Shown here: one piece after another, positions 53,482-64,000 of the stretch
How positions within the stretch are numbered: the stretch's first letter is position 1
Layout: each line of letters opens with the position of its first letter
Assembly (NCBI GenBank): GCA_035772405.1
Contig: JAYKKM010000209.1
Location: forward strand, 2,576,501 to 2,640,500
Direction of reading: 5' to 3'
From: Chrysogorgia sp. JL179-B06
Lineage: Eukaryota > Cnidaria > Anthozoa > Scleralcyonacea > Chrysogorgiidae
DNA length: 64,000 bases
The notes under the pieces: model-generated
What the model saw: the letters and a program-made list of their open reading frames with translations, nothing else
The model's database searches: none
Told to the model about the DNA's origin: nothing
Made by a program: the position numbers and the translations under genes

Positions 53482-53483
<2 letters not shown>

Positions 53484-53639
53484 GTACAACGTTTGAACCG
53501 GGCCTAATAGTGGAGAATATTTTCATCATTGTTACACAACTTAGATAGAAACATCCGGGGGCTTAGAATATCTTGTAGAGGGACAAGATGCAAATAGTTG
53601 CATACTCAGTCTGGTTTAATGTTCTGATGATGCGTCTTT

Positions 53640-53775
53640 TCATTAACATACTATTTTATGCGTTAATATACACAATGTTGTAGTGAATGTGGGAGAGCTC
53701 GGAGCAGACAGACGACATGATCGTCAAGCTCATATCCTCAGAAAAATGATTGACGATCATCCATGTGTAGTCTAC
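53640..53775 (-). mobile_element. Tail fragment of the tRNA-headed short element
   Basis: GTTAATATACACAATGTTGTAG followed by TGAATGTGGGAGAGCTCGGAG and CGTCAAGCTCATATCCTCAGAAAAATGATTG match the tail of the element at 16016-16375. The tRNA head is absent. Confidence 0.6.
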
Positions 53776-54119
53776 TATTTTATGCTAAACAATCTTATTA
53801 ATAACCATTGGTTGACCTGTCAGTGTTCCATTTATTGCATTGCATGAACTCTATATGAAAGCCAAAAGAGCAACTAGTGATGTTCACTGGGTGAACGCAA
53901 ACAGATAAACGAACGCAATTAGATTACGGCGTGCGCGAACTCGAATGAAGAAAATGGGTGATGACAACTTATTAAAACCGAAAAAGGTATATAATAAAAA
54001 CGAGCGTATATTTTTTTTCCCACGTTTTATATACAGCCTACATTACATTATACATAAGAATTTTACATATAGTAGAGAAAGTGCTACACTATGGAAATAT
54101 TAAAATTTGATCTTTAAAT

Positions 54120-54415
54120 TGAGAATTGCAGAGTTTAGTTATAAAATCATCAGTGGAAGATCTGATATACCAGCATCGCAACAACACAATTATAATACCA
54201 GATATGATGCAAAATTAAATTTCGTTAGACCAAAAGTCAGGACAAATTACGGAATACACACGTTTAAATTTATTGCATAAAAAATTTGGGAATCTATTGA
54301 TATTGATATTAAGTATTCATGTTCCCTTCATATATTTGAAGAAGGTACAAAAATGTCCTTTTATATAGCCAATAAAAACAATCAATTTAGCTCAATCTAT
54401 AATATGAATCTATAA
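54120..54415 (+). pseudogene. LINE RT extreme C-terminal fragment
   Basis: The frame reads NSVAEFSYKIISGRSDIPAS, QQHNYNTRYDAKLNFVRPKV, RTNYGIHTFKFIA, a stop, then KIWESIDIDIKYS, the tail motif (HNY.TR......RPKV.TNYGI.TFKF...K.W) seen at the end of Jockey/CR1-like RT proteins. It ends with a stop at about 54413. It is a different element from the RT at 52165. Confidence 0.55.
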
Positions 54416-55060
54416 CTTAACGTAGGTAGTGATCAACTCGAAAGCTTTTGCTCCTTTGATCACTACGCACGAATACTAATGAATTTATTCAACATTTCAA
54501 CTCCTGCTAATTAATTAATTACATTATCAGTTGTACTAAATAATTTTTTGTAAATAGTGTAGAATATTAAAAAATCTTTAATCTTGTTCATGTCTGTCAT
54601 TGGCTACAATCCTCAGGTGCTCTTATAGTCGTTTTATATTCAATTTTCTTTGTAAAATATCCAGGGGGTGCTTGATTCTCCGTCGCTACGGTATATTGCT
54701 CCAGGTTACGCACAAAAAACTGTTCAAAATTAAAAACTGTTATATTCAGCCTAGAGCAGACGACTTATGTTTATTTGTTGTGTCATTTAATGAAATGAAT
54801 ATCTTTTTATAAGCATGCATTAATCATCTGATGAAGCACTGAAGTGTCTATAACCCCTAAAACGCTTTATTTTTAATAACCTTCTTTGTTGTTGACGGTT
54901 CTTTGATATCTATTTTTGTTCTGAATTATTTTGTATAATATAGAATAAAGAGAAATTTAACTATTTTTAGTGTGAACATACAAATTGTTACAGTGTATTT
55001 TGGAATTGATCATTATGGTGAGTGGCATTTTTCAGTGTACAATCTGATTGGTTGTTACTT
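54416..55060. other. No supported gene
   Basis: AT-rich. A 70-residue frame at 54600 has no family. CATCTGATGAAGCAC near 54827 superficially resembles a hammerhead core but lacks the rest. Confidence 0.3.
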
Positions 55061-55194
55061 TAACAGAGCAACATGGACAGTGACACCATTAATCTTTTAA
55101 GAAGAGTTTGCAATATATTGACAACACTTCCAATTCTGCAAGCACATACACAAGTCACCGCTCAGAAAGCACAAGTGCTGAGCCATCTACTTCC

Positions 55195-55400
55195 ATACAT
55201 GTCCAATACTGTCGACCTGATACGGGTCGTAAACCAAACTTCACGACCCGTACGATGTCCAATACTGTCGCATTCATACGAATGGTATGTAGATTAACGA
55301 GTCGTTAAACTGTCCAGTTCATACCAATGGTATATGTACATTGATGAGTCGTTAATTCCTACGGATCGTATATCAATGAACACGACTTGACATTTGATAT
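55195..55400. repeat. Hairpin and short direct repeats (ACGGGTCGT / AGTCGTTAA)
   Basis: TACGGGTCGT (55221-55230) pairs with ACGACCCGTA (55243-55252), a 10-bp stem with a 12-base loop. TGTCCAATACTGTCG occurs at 55200 and 55257, and GAGTCGTTAA occurs at about 55299 and 55347. These may be the start of a small repeat array. Confidence 0.6.
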
Positions 55401-55639
55401 ATAGTATATGTCACTATATATATATATATACATATTAACATCAAGCTGTGCTCGTCGTCAACAAGGGACAGCAAAAACACTAACGACTCATATAATTTCG
55501 TACAGGTCGCAACACTAAAATTCACAACTCGTCAATTAATGAAATACATTGCGCTTTATAATAGCTGTGGTCAACAACATTGCAACTTCACCCATCGACT
55601 ACCTGTCACAAAAGTGAATATTGTATGTGATGTGGAATA

Positions 55640-56075
55640 TGTGATATTGCTTCGTTTTTTAAAAACCACGATTACTTGGCCCTTTCTCAGTACACAACGA
55701 TATATCTCATATTCTGCGGCTGCATATAAATAACAGCCACCTTCATTATACATGCAAAAACCACGATTACTTGGCCCTTTCTCAGTACGCAACGATACAT
55801 CTCTTCTTCAATGAAGCCATATATACCCTGCGGCTGCATATAAATAAAAGACACCTTCATTATATTTGTACATGTAAAAACCATTACTTGGCCCTTTCTC
55901 AGTACGCATGTAACGATACATCTCTTGTTCAACGAAAGCTATATATACCCTGCTGCTGCTTATAAACAACAGCCACCTACTTCATTATACATGCTGTTGC
56001 TTCGTTTTTTTAAAAACACGTGATTACTTTACCCTTTCTCAGTACGCAACAATACATCTCTAACGAAACCTATAT
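55640..56075. repeat. Minisatellite, about four units of 85-135 bp
   Basis: AAAACCACGATTACTTGGCC then CTTTCTCAGTACxCAACGATA begins units near 55670, 55757, 55877 and 56014. Each continues with TCTC...ATATACCCTGCGGCTGCATA and TAAATAACAGCCACCTTCATTATACATG. The units diverge by small indels. Confidence 0.85.
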
Positions 56076-56079
56076 ATTA

Positions 56080-56500
56080 TATACAGGTGTCATTAACCAG
56101 GAGCCATATTACATATGTATGATGTCATTTTCCTTAATCCTTCGGTTCTTTAAATGCGAAAATTTCTTTATCCTTTCTTACTATATATAGTGCGGGTAAC
56201 AATGTCAATTATTTATACCTTCATATCATGAAACACTGATAAAATATCAGTATGAACCACAAAAAATATACAGCCACCTTCATGCATCATTCTTAATTCA
56301 CATATAATCACGTTGTGATATCCAAGCCATCCCGCCCATTTCCATCGCTACCTAACTATATAATCAACTATACTAGGAGTAATCAAAGATTATGTAATTG
56401 CGTTCAACGCATGTGGACCAGTAAATGGCGAATGAAGATCGGTAATTATGCTGTAACGAATTATGAAAACAAACAAAGCTAATAAATATATAACAGCGTC
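56080..56500. other. No gene seen
   Basis: Spacer between the minisatellite and the duplicated flank of the MULE. Nothing recognised. Confidence 0.4.
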
Positions 56501-56704
56501 TTAATTGAAGGAGACACTGTAACCTCCTCAATGTTTTTGACAACGGTGACATCCCGAGTGATTTCCGTACGTAATTTTAATATTAGGAGAGTGTATTCCC
56601 CATTCGTTTGTTCGATTTGAAAGTTGACCGCCAGATACCTGTAAATCGGGGTCCTACTAATTACTGCCGTGGACTGCCCGGGACTTTCTGCCCGGAACGC
56701 ATTG

Positions 56705-57760
56705 TCTTAATTTTCTTCTGTTATTCTCGTTAACAAGAGCTTCTCGCGAAGCTGATGAGAGTCGCGAGAGTCGGCCGTAAAATTGAAGGCATGCAAAATT
56801 CTTGCAGCTCATGGCGAGAATCAACGTACCCCGTAAGCTTTTTCCTTTTTTATTAACTTAAAGTCACATTATCAAAGCAATATTGCTATTCTGTTAAATA
56901 TTTTTCACACCGCACCATCGTTTCGAAGGTGTCCAGTCAAAACGTCCTCAAGTCAATGTCCGCTGGTCAAAACGTCCTCGTGCTCAAAACCATAATGTTC
57001 ATAAACCTTACCATATTTTACTAAAGCTAATGGACTTGTACTAAAGCTAATCAAAATTAATGCAATACCAATTGGATACCAATTTATATTTCGAAGAGTT
57101 ATTTATCAAAATGCGAATAAAAAAACTCGTCAATTTTTATTTTGATTACGCTGTATTACTCAAAGCTTGCCGGTTATTTAAGATTTGGGCATTTGTGGTT
57201 AGTCTATTGTTGTCGTCAAGACAAAGCGATGTTTCGGTCTTCGACTTTGAATAATAAGTGATGAGTCATAGATACGAAAATAATGCAAAACAGTCTTATA
57301 GTTATTGTCAAAGATCAAATCTCGAAAATGCGTCAAAATTCTATTTTAATGACTCGCCATCATTGTCAAAGACCGAAACTCGTCAAAAGTGCATGGGTTG
57401 CCAATTTTTAATTTGATGCCTATAAACACTAAAGCCGTAAATGCCAGACGCGAATCGGCCATGCGGCACGATCAGTCAATCTTTTTCAATAAGGAAAAGA
57501 ACCCTACGTACTCTTTGACATTTATTTGTCTTAATTTTCTTCTGTTATTCTCGTTAACAAGAGCTCTCTCGCGAAGCTGATGAGAGTCGCGAGAGTCGGC
57601 CGTAAAATTGAAGGCATGCAAAATTCTTGCAGCTCACGGCGAGAATCAACGTTCACGGTAAGCTTTTTACCGCACCATCGTTTCGAAGGTGTCCAGTCAA
57701 AACGTCCTCAAGCCAATGTCCGCTGGTCGAAATGTCCTCGTGTTCTCAAGTCATACAAGA
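56705..57760. repeat. Direct repeat inside the MULE
   Basis: The block TTAATTTTCTTCTGTTATTC...GAGAGTCGCGAGAGTCGGCC...CTTGCAGCTCA...GCACCATCGTTTCGAAGGTG occurs at about 56705-57000 and 57528-57760 with few differences. The intervening approximately 530 bp look like an insertion or a duplicated 5-prime region. The second copy leads into the transposase coding sequence. Confidence 0.8.
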
Positions 57761-57769
57761 CGTCATCTG

Positions 57770-59537
57770 AACTATCCATACCAACCAATCACCATGAGAA
57801 CATTCGTGGGGCTTTTTCACTCGAAAATAGAAAGTTTGCTGACCCGGAACACATTCTTCAATTAATGATGCACAACTATACCACAAGGTATAAAAGAGAA
57901 CGTGCTATTTGTTCTGGAAAACGAGGACAATACAGCTCGCCAAACGAATGGGCAACGAGCAGTGTATGTTGTTGATGACTGTGGAATTTGGTCTGGTAAA
58001 GCCTCTTGTAAAACCCACCACTACATCATATCTGAAGAAAGACGTCTGGAATATGTTGACAAGAAAGACGGGCAATACGTCAAATTTACCAAAGGTAAAA
58101 GAGTCCCTGTTGTACGCCACTTGTACCCCAACCAGTAGATAACATTATTGTGTTTAAACGCTATTACATCTCACTAAAACGGGACGCGTCATTCAAAAGG
58201 CGGATTTCAATAGTAACGAGTATCCAGACAATATGACTCTACAAAAAACGTAGCGGTCGTGGAGTATATCGGTAATTATCCACAAAACACTATGCCTCAT
58301 GGGAATAGCAAAACGATTACTGGTGAGTATGTAGGTACTTCATGTTCTGTGAAAAGAAAGTTGGATGACATGATTGAAGCAAAGAAAACGCCCCGGGACG
58401 TTTATGAAGATATGGTGCTTAATGGTTCAGATTGTGCACCGAGAGATTTAAAACAAGTACAGAATGCAAAGTACCAAGCTGAAAGAAATAAACGAGTTGA
58501 CAAAAGACATTACAGACAAAATACAGCAGATGAAATACAGACATTGTTATCAGACATTCATACCCATCCGTTCATCCAGGAAATTGTACAAACGAAAGGA
58601 AAACCTTCCGTTATACTTTATCTCGAAGACAACTTAGCGGACATTAAACAGTTTTGCACATCCATGGCAAGAAACCCAAGTGTTCTTGGAATCGATAGAA
58701 CTTTCAATATCGGTGCATGTTATGCAACTACCCTGGTCTATCAGCATAATAATTTGATCAGGAAAGGAAAAAATAATTCCCCAATTATGCTGGCAGCCAT
58801 TTACTTGCACTGGGACGGACTTTATACGACATACCACCGATTTTTTTCTCACCTTCAGAGTAAATTATCAGCGGATATGGGTGGAATGCAGTTTTCCAAA
58901 ATTGTTATTGGTTGGGATGAGGAGGCGGCACTAACACATCAAACAGTGTTTTCCTTCATCTGTCCAAGTACTTTGTACTAGGCATTTATAGGAAAATGTT
59001 CGTCGATGCTTGTCAAACAAGGTGGGAACCAGTGTAAAAGTTAGGAAAGATGTTATCAGTGACATATTTGGAAAACATGGATTAGTATCCTGTAACGACT
59101 TAAAGAAGTTCGAACTTAAAGTTATAAAACTATCTGAAAAATACTCAAAGTCGTTGCCTTCGTTTAATGAATACTTTGTGAACATTGTAGAAAAGGTTCG
59201 ATCAGGAGTTTTTAATGCGCGACAAAATAATAAGTGGATTCCCATTGATTGGAAGAATAACTCGTGCGAATCAATGAACCACATTATAAAACTTTCGGCA
59301 AACTGGACAACATTGAAATTACCCGACTTAATTGATAGACTCTATAAGATAGTCAAGCTTCAACAAATCGATTGTAGAAGAGCGTCGTTATACGGCCATG
59401 GCAATTTTCAACTGGCACCGTGGATGACAAAGTTTAAAATCCAGCATGTACATTGGACTCAAAAGAGTGAAGAAGAAAAAGAGGCTTTGTACAAAAAAAT
59501 TATGAAAGGCATACCACACGGCAGAAAAAAACGGTAG
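57770..59537 (+). pseudogene. MULE-type transposase, several frameshifts
   Basis: In order: FADPEHILQLMMHNYTTRYK (to about 57895), a shift, then QRAVYVVDDCGIWSGKASCK, THHYIISEERRLEYV and VPVVRHLYPN (to 58135). After a broken stretch come VEYIGNYPQNTMPHGNSKTI, RDVYEDMVLNGSD and the catalytic core: GIDRTFNIGACYATT (first Asp, about 58695), AAIYLHWDGLYTTYHRFFSH, IGWDEEAAL (second Asp, about 58914). After a shift near 58940, NNSCESMNHIIKLSANW (catalytic Glu, about 59257-59307) follows, then LPDLIDRLYKIVKLQQ and a basic tail, ending at 59537. D-D-E and the DRTFN...DEEAAL...ESMNHI pattern mark a MULE-like family common in invertebrates. At least three indels are visible. Confidence 0.7.
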
Positions 59538-60690
59538 TTTCAACAGACAGTTGCCTAACTATTCCCAGAACTCCGAGAACTGCAAAAAAACCGGGACAAA
59601 GAAAAATAATTAAAAGTACAAAGACAAAAACTAAATTAAAATAAGGAAGTTGGTGTATATATAACATATTACATATAGGTCGTTTTATATTAATTATTAC
59701 TGTATATTTTCACTACTCTTTGACTTTATATTATTTGAAATAGAAAAGAATGCTTTGACTTTGTGTTGTTTCTATAGTATCATTCGAGAATAAATAATAA
59801 AATGATGGCCTTTCATTCATGTAATTATCTATGCATAAGCAACTTTCAACTTTTTTCCGTGCGTGTACAAACGTATGAATAACGCGTGACTGGAAAGAAG
59901 CCTTAACTGAAGAAAATTAAAGTAAACTATATGTCAAAACAAAGAATATGTAGAATTCTTTATTTAACATCCAGTTTCTCACGCTCTCCGTTTGTTTTGA
60001 TAGCCCGCTCAGTCCCGGGCAGTAATTAGTAGGACCGGTAAATCGTTCAATTTATTAAAAATTATTAAAAATATACAAAATATTTCTATATTACAATCGT
60101 GAAGTTGGATTTGGCAAAAGTTTCATAACTTCGCAAGGCTTGCTCGTTTCGAGTAAATGTTTTCGAATTAGATGTATGGTGTTCAAATGATCAGATTGAA
60201 TTTAACATTATAAACGCGCCATATGATTACCGTTATACCGTATGTTATTTTAAAATGAGAAGGCCATGGATTGGACCATATGATCGACTTGATACGTGGT
60301 TTAGATTGTTATCGACTGGAACACGGCAACAAACGACAGCATCTTAATTCAAGGAGACTATATAAACCTCAATGTTTTTGACGACGGTGACATCCCGCAT
60401 TCCCGCTCGTTAGTTCGATTTGAAATATGACAGCTAGATAAGTCAGCAAACATTACAATCGTGAAGTTCGATTTGGCAAAGTGTCGCTTGAATGGAAAAT
60501 TTATAACTTCGCGAGGCTTGCACGTTTCGAGTAAATGTTGTTCGAATTAGATGTATGGTGTTCAAATGATCAGATTGAATTTTGACATTATAAACACGCC
60601 ATATGACTACCATATGACATGTTATTTATTACAAGGCTATATGATCGCACGTATATGATCGCCTTTATACGTGGTTTACATTCTACATTC

Positions 60691-61532
60691 TATTTATTTG
60701 ATCCTCCATGCTATAGAAAATTCCTAGCGTCATTCTGCTGGCATGCCTAATCCTGAACACTTCTACAGGCAACTTCGTATCCACTGCTCCTGTGTTAGTC
60801 CCGAGGCAATGCCATAATTTATTCCAAATTCCAAAACGGTAATTTATTCAAAAAGGGGAAAGATTTCATCTTGATTTCTTTTAGCTGTAAAGCACAGGTA
60901 ACTCATAACATGCAATATTAGAATGCGTTCTCCTTCGTCGAACGCAATAATATTTCAAATATCGCGACAATCGTAACCGATGCATAATTTTCAATGTACA
61001 TGCACCGCTAACCTACTTCATTGGCGCACAACTCAGGCCCGCTTCAACTAACGTCCAATTTATCATGTTCATGCCCAATGTAATACTTCCGATTATGCAC
61101 ATGACAAGTTCAACGTATATATATATATGAATTGAAACAAGTTCCATAGCTTCGGTCGGATATATAATCATTTACGTCAATCAACAACCCAAGGCGGCTA
61201 AACTGTCCTAATTATCAACAAACATTTCATAACATGCCATGCATTAATGACACAAACTCTATGCTTTGGCCCACGCACCCAAAGAAAAGTCATATAAAAA
61301 TTTATCTTTTTAGGTGTATATTGTTGTGAGTTCATTATTCTCACAGAAGCCATTGTCTTTGTGCTGATCAACATCCTGATCAGACACTATCTATTAAAAA
61401 TCAAATGAAGCCGTGGGCTTGTTATTTAAAATCATAGCTATTGTGGTATTAGCTATAAACACAAACAAAGGCATAATTTGTGTCTGTTGACTGTCATCAA
61501 ACTATTGTTTTTTGACATTGTTTAGTAGGATT
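60691..61532. other. No gene seen
   Basis: AT-rich spacer. The last part (61360-61440) has weak similarity to 45670-45740, extending the long direct repeat. Confidence 0.4.
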
Positions 61533-64000
61533 CCTCCAACGATCTCACCAAAACACAATTCTCTAACGACCTTGCCACAACACAGTAATCTAATGACTTT
61601 ACTGCAGCACAGCCATCTAATAATCTCACCACAAGACTGTTGTCTAATAACCAAGGAACACCTGAGAACATGAACACCCTACAGACCTCTCACAGACCAC
61701 CCAACCATGAAGGTTCTGCTCCCAAATTGGTTGGGGTTGTTGTGTTCGATCATGGAAAAATTGTTGTGGTGGGAAGAGTAACCAAACAAAACTATTTATG
61801 GGACTCCAGATCTCACGAATGTGTGGTCTAACATGGGCACAAGAAAACCACCCAGGCCTGTATCCACTTCACATGATTTGGAGGAAAACATGTTCCTTTT
61901 CAAAGCCATGTTTTATGCTCTACCACATACTTTATTAAAATTAGTTCAAAAAGTAATAACTTTCTGCTACTGCCGTTTACATAAGATAGGTGTTTCTGTA
62001 TAATATGTATTATTATATGGAACAAGCTACTTCCAGTGAAATTGCATGCTCCGATTGGTTGAGACATGTGATGTGCATTAAATCATGACTCGGATGATGA
62101 ACAATTTAAAAGTCTCACTATCATGAAAGCAATAGAACAAGAACTGTCAATCAAAACGTATGTAAAGTATGTTGTTTAAAAAAAGCCATGCCATATAATA
62201 AACCATTTATTAACCTCGACCAATTTGTTATTATGGGAGAATACCAGACCACTTTCTTTTATGTACGAACCTCGCCCTACAGGCTTGGTCCATACTGTGG
62301 AAGATCGGTCTGATATTTTGCGCTAATAACCATACTCAAAACTTGTCTGTATAATCATAGTTAATAGAGGGGAATGGTTAGGAAAGCCAGCAAACTTCAT
62401 AGAGTCTATAATGAGCTGTGCTTTTAGGTTGAAATGGTCCTGACCATGCACAAACCTTGTTTTTTGCTTATAAAATTATTTTGTACCACCCGTGCACAAG
62501 TTTGCATAAACGTGAACAATGACCTAGAATAAAGACTTAGGCCGAGTTTCCAAACCAACTCTTCTACATTAACTATGGTATTATCAGTAGTGACTATATC
62601 ATTTCCTTACTGGTCTACATGAGGAAAACAAACGAGATACAATTGTTCAATAAGCGTCGTGTCGAAGTCATCACAGCTCAAACAAATGACGTCAACAACT
62701 GAGGAACCTATTACTTTACTATAAGACCTCCAAAGCATACAATCATATTGTTTATCCATCTGCCTACTGTTTTGAATATTAAATACCAGCGAGAAATTCG
62801 TCAAGAAAAAAGTGTGTATTTATTACATATAAAGACACAATACACTCATGCATGATTTTTCTATTTGTTTTCCACATGAATGATTTTTTAACACAATATA
62901 ATGTATGGCATTGCATATAATTTATATAGACATGGTTCGGTTTGCCAGCAGATACATGTAATTACAACTACACCGGTGTCACAGGGTTCTTGCTTCGTTT
63001 AACAATTTTTCATGATCACTGGGAAAATTGGTCGGAGCGATCAGTGACAATAACAAACAAGCATAATGTAGATATAAATTATAAATTATAGAGTATCTTC
63101 AGACAACCGTTAACATTGAAGGGGACATCCTCCTGCCGAAGGCCTTCACTTGCATGGGAATGGACGAAAACTTTCCTGAGCTAAAATAATATGAAATATA
63201 AATATTTATATTACAAATAATGAGGCTGTCATGATGACTTTAGGCTAGGGATGTTTGTAGTTTTCTTACAATTCTAAAAATTACTCAACCCATAGTTGTA
63301 CAGATTTGTTAAAATAATAACCTATATATATAAAATAATAACCTTATTTATAACCTCAGCAAAGACGATGACAATGTCTACAAATCTGTGGACAAAGGTG
63401 GAAACAAGAGGTTCTCTACCAACTCAATGACAGCTACCATCAAAAATTAATCCACACCAGCGAATTTCCCGCAGAACGCCCGTTAGGTTAAAATTAATAA
63501 AAATATCCCTAAAATATCCCTATCTCCCTAAAATTAATAAATCTAACAATCCTGGCAGGTCGATTCATTGTTTCTGCTTGTTGTTGCACAGAGTTCATTT
63601 CCAGTTTTCTAGACAATGTAATGTCTGCTTTGGTTAAGAAGTTGCCTTCTTATATCGAAGATAGTGAAAATAAATGTCTTGCAAATTTTCGATCAGTTGC
63701 GTTTCAGTAGTTCCAATTAATTAATTTTAACCATGCACGTCAAGTCCATCATTCCCCATCGTGATTGCCTTTAACCTCAAGTTTTTCTTTGATCAACACA
63801 CCATTTAGAACACTGCACACTCATGTTACTTCGCTTAGCAGAACTAGCGTTATATGGATGGTAAGAAAATACCAAAGTTGGCACAGACCTTTCCTTGATA
63901 GTTGCAGCAATTTTAGAAGGGCTCCCACGAAATCGGACATGACCATGTTGTGGCACCCGTTCTTAAATTGTTCCTACTATCAAAACAATGCTCCCTGGTA
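61533..64000 (+). repeat. Long direct repeat, copy 2 (runs off the window)
   Basis: It matches 46494 to about 48740 in the same orientation, ending at CTCCCTGG at the window edge. The offset changes from 15039 at the start to about 15260 at the end because copy 2 carries extra segments (for example around 62255-62290 and 63300-63660). No gene is recognised. Confidence 0.85.

Larger units (their letters stand above)
56649..60036 (+). mobile_element. MULE-type DNA transposon, 3388 bp
   Basis: The termini GGGTCCTACTAATTACTGCC (56649 on) and, in reverse complement, GGTCCTACTAATTACTGCCC (to 60036) are inverted. They are flanked by 9-bp direct repeats with one mismatch, TGTAAATCG (56640-56648) and GGTAAATCG (60037-60045), fitting the 9-bp duplications of Mutator-like elements. 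It contains an internal direct repeat (56705-57000 and 57528-57760) and a damaged transposase (57770-59537). Confidence 0.75.
56500..60690. repeat. Tandem duplication (about 350 bp) split by the MULE
   Basis: The host sequence flanking the MULE (56500-56648 plus 60046-60335) is directly repeated at about 60336-60690. Examples are CTTAATTnAAGGAGAC...CAATGTTTTTGACnACGGTGAC (56500s and 60345) and TTCGAGTAAATGTTnTTCGAATTAGATG (60160 and 60530). The transposon sits in the first copy only. Confidence 0.7.

Noticed and set aside
54820..54860. CATCTGATGAAGCACTGAAGTGTC resembles a hammerhead core.
   Set aside because: No GAAA follows at the right place and the flanking stems do not pair.

Overview
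This is a 64-kb window of AT-rich (roughly two-thirds A+T by eye) metazoan genomic DNA that is almost entirely mobile DNA. The repertoire (pogo/Tigger, hAT, MULE, CACTA-like, Penelope-like, LINE, BEL/Pao and Ty3/Gypsy relatives, tRNA-headed short elements, and Polinton-type DNA polymerase B remnants) suggests an early-branching invertebrate such as a sponge or cnidarian. The species cannot be fixed from this window. I recognise no intact single-copy host gene and no functional rRNA, tRNA or CRISPR locus. Coding pieces are spliced or damaged by indels, so most genes are entered as pseudogenes.

Layout. 1-1.9 kb: a decayed pogo-type transposase. 1937-5336: a bounded Tigger/pogo transposon (TA target duplication) with a nearly intact transposase, a divergently transcribed HIRAN-domain gene and a SAP-like reading frame. 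5.6-8.3 kb: a Polinton-type DNA polymerase B fossil split by a 2.07-kb insertion whose left end folds as a perfect T-shaped three-way junction. 8.7-9.86 kb: a Penelope-like RT/GIY-YIG remnant, which is the target of a 4.86-kb element (9863-14717) with 109-bp inverted termini and a perfect 9-bp target duplication. That element carries a RecQ-like helicase fragment and a multi-exon gene of a DUF6589-like family. 14.86-15.5 kb: BEL/Pao integrase fragment with a 162-bp-arm hairpin. 17014-26981: a 10-kb hAT transposon (perfect 8-bp duplication) hosting a 5.1-kb TIR element, which in turn hosts a 1.2-kb foldback palindrome and a tRNA-headed repeat.

28-29.4 kb: Gypsy and GIY-YIG fragments. 31-32 kb: CACTA/Plavaka-like transposase remnant. 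32771-37245: a complete-span Gypsy-type LTR element on the minus strand with integrase upstream of reverse transcriptase (Gmr1-like order). 37.3-41.5 kb: a tRNA-headed SINE, unidentified spliced exons and a retroelement tail. 42.0-44.1 kb: a local tandem array. 44.6-46.4 kb: remnants of an unnamed DDE-type transposase and a LINE. 46.5-48.8 kb and 61.5-64.0 kb: two direct copies of one long non-coding repeat. Between them lie a hAT pseudogene, a LINE RT, a minisatellite and a MULE (56649-60036).

The two most interesting objects are the helicase plus DUF6589-like TIR element, a candidate DNA-transposon lineage whose likely transposase family is unassigned as far as I know, and the Tigger element carrying HIRAN and SAP cargo. 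The T-shaped hairpin at the edge of the insertion in the polymerase gene comes next.
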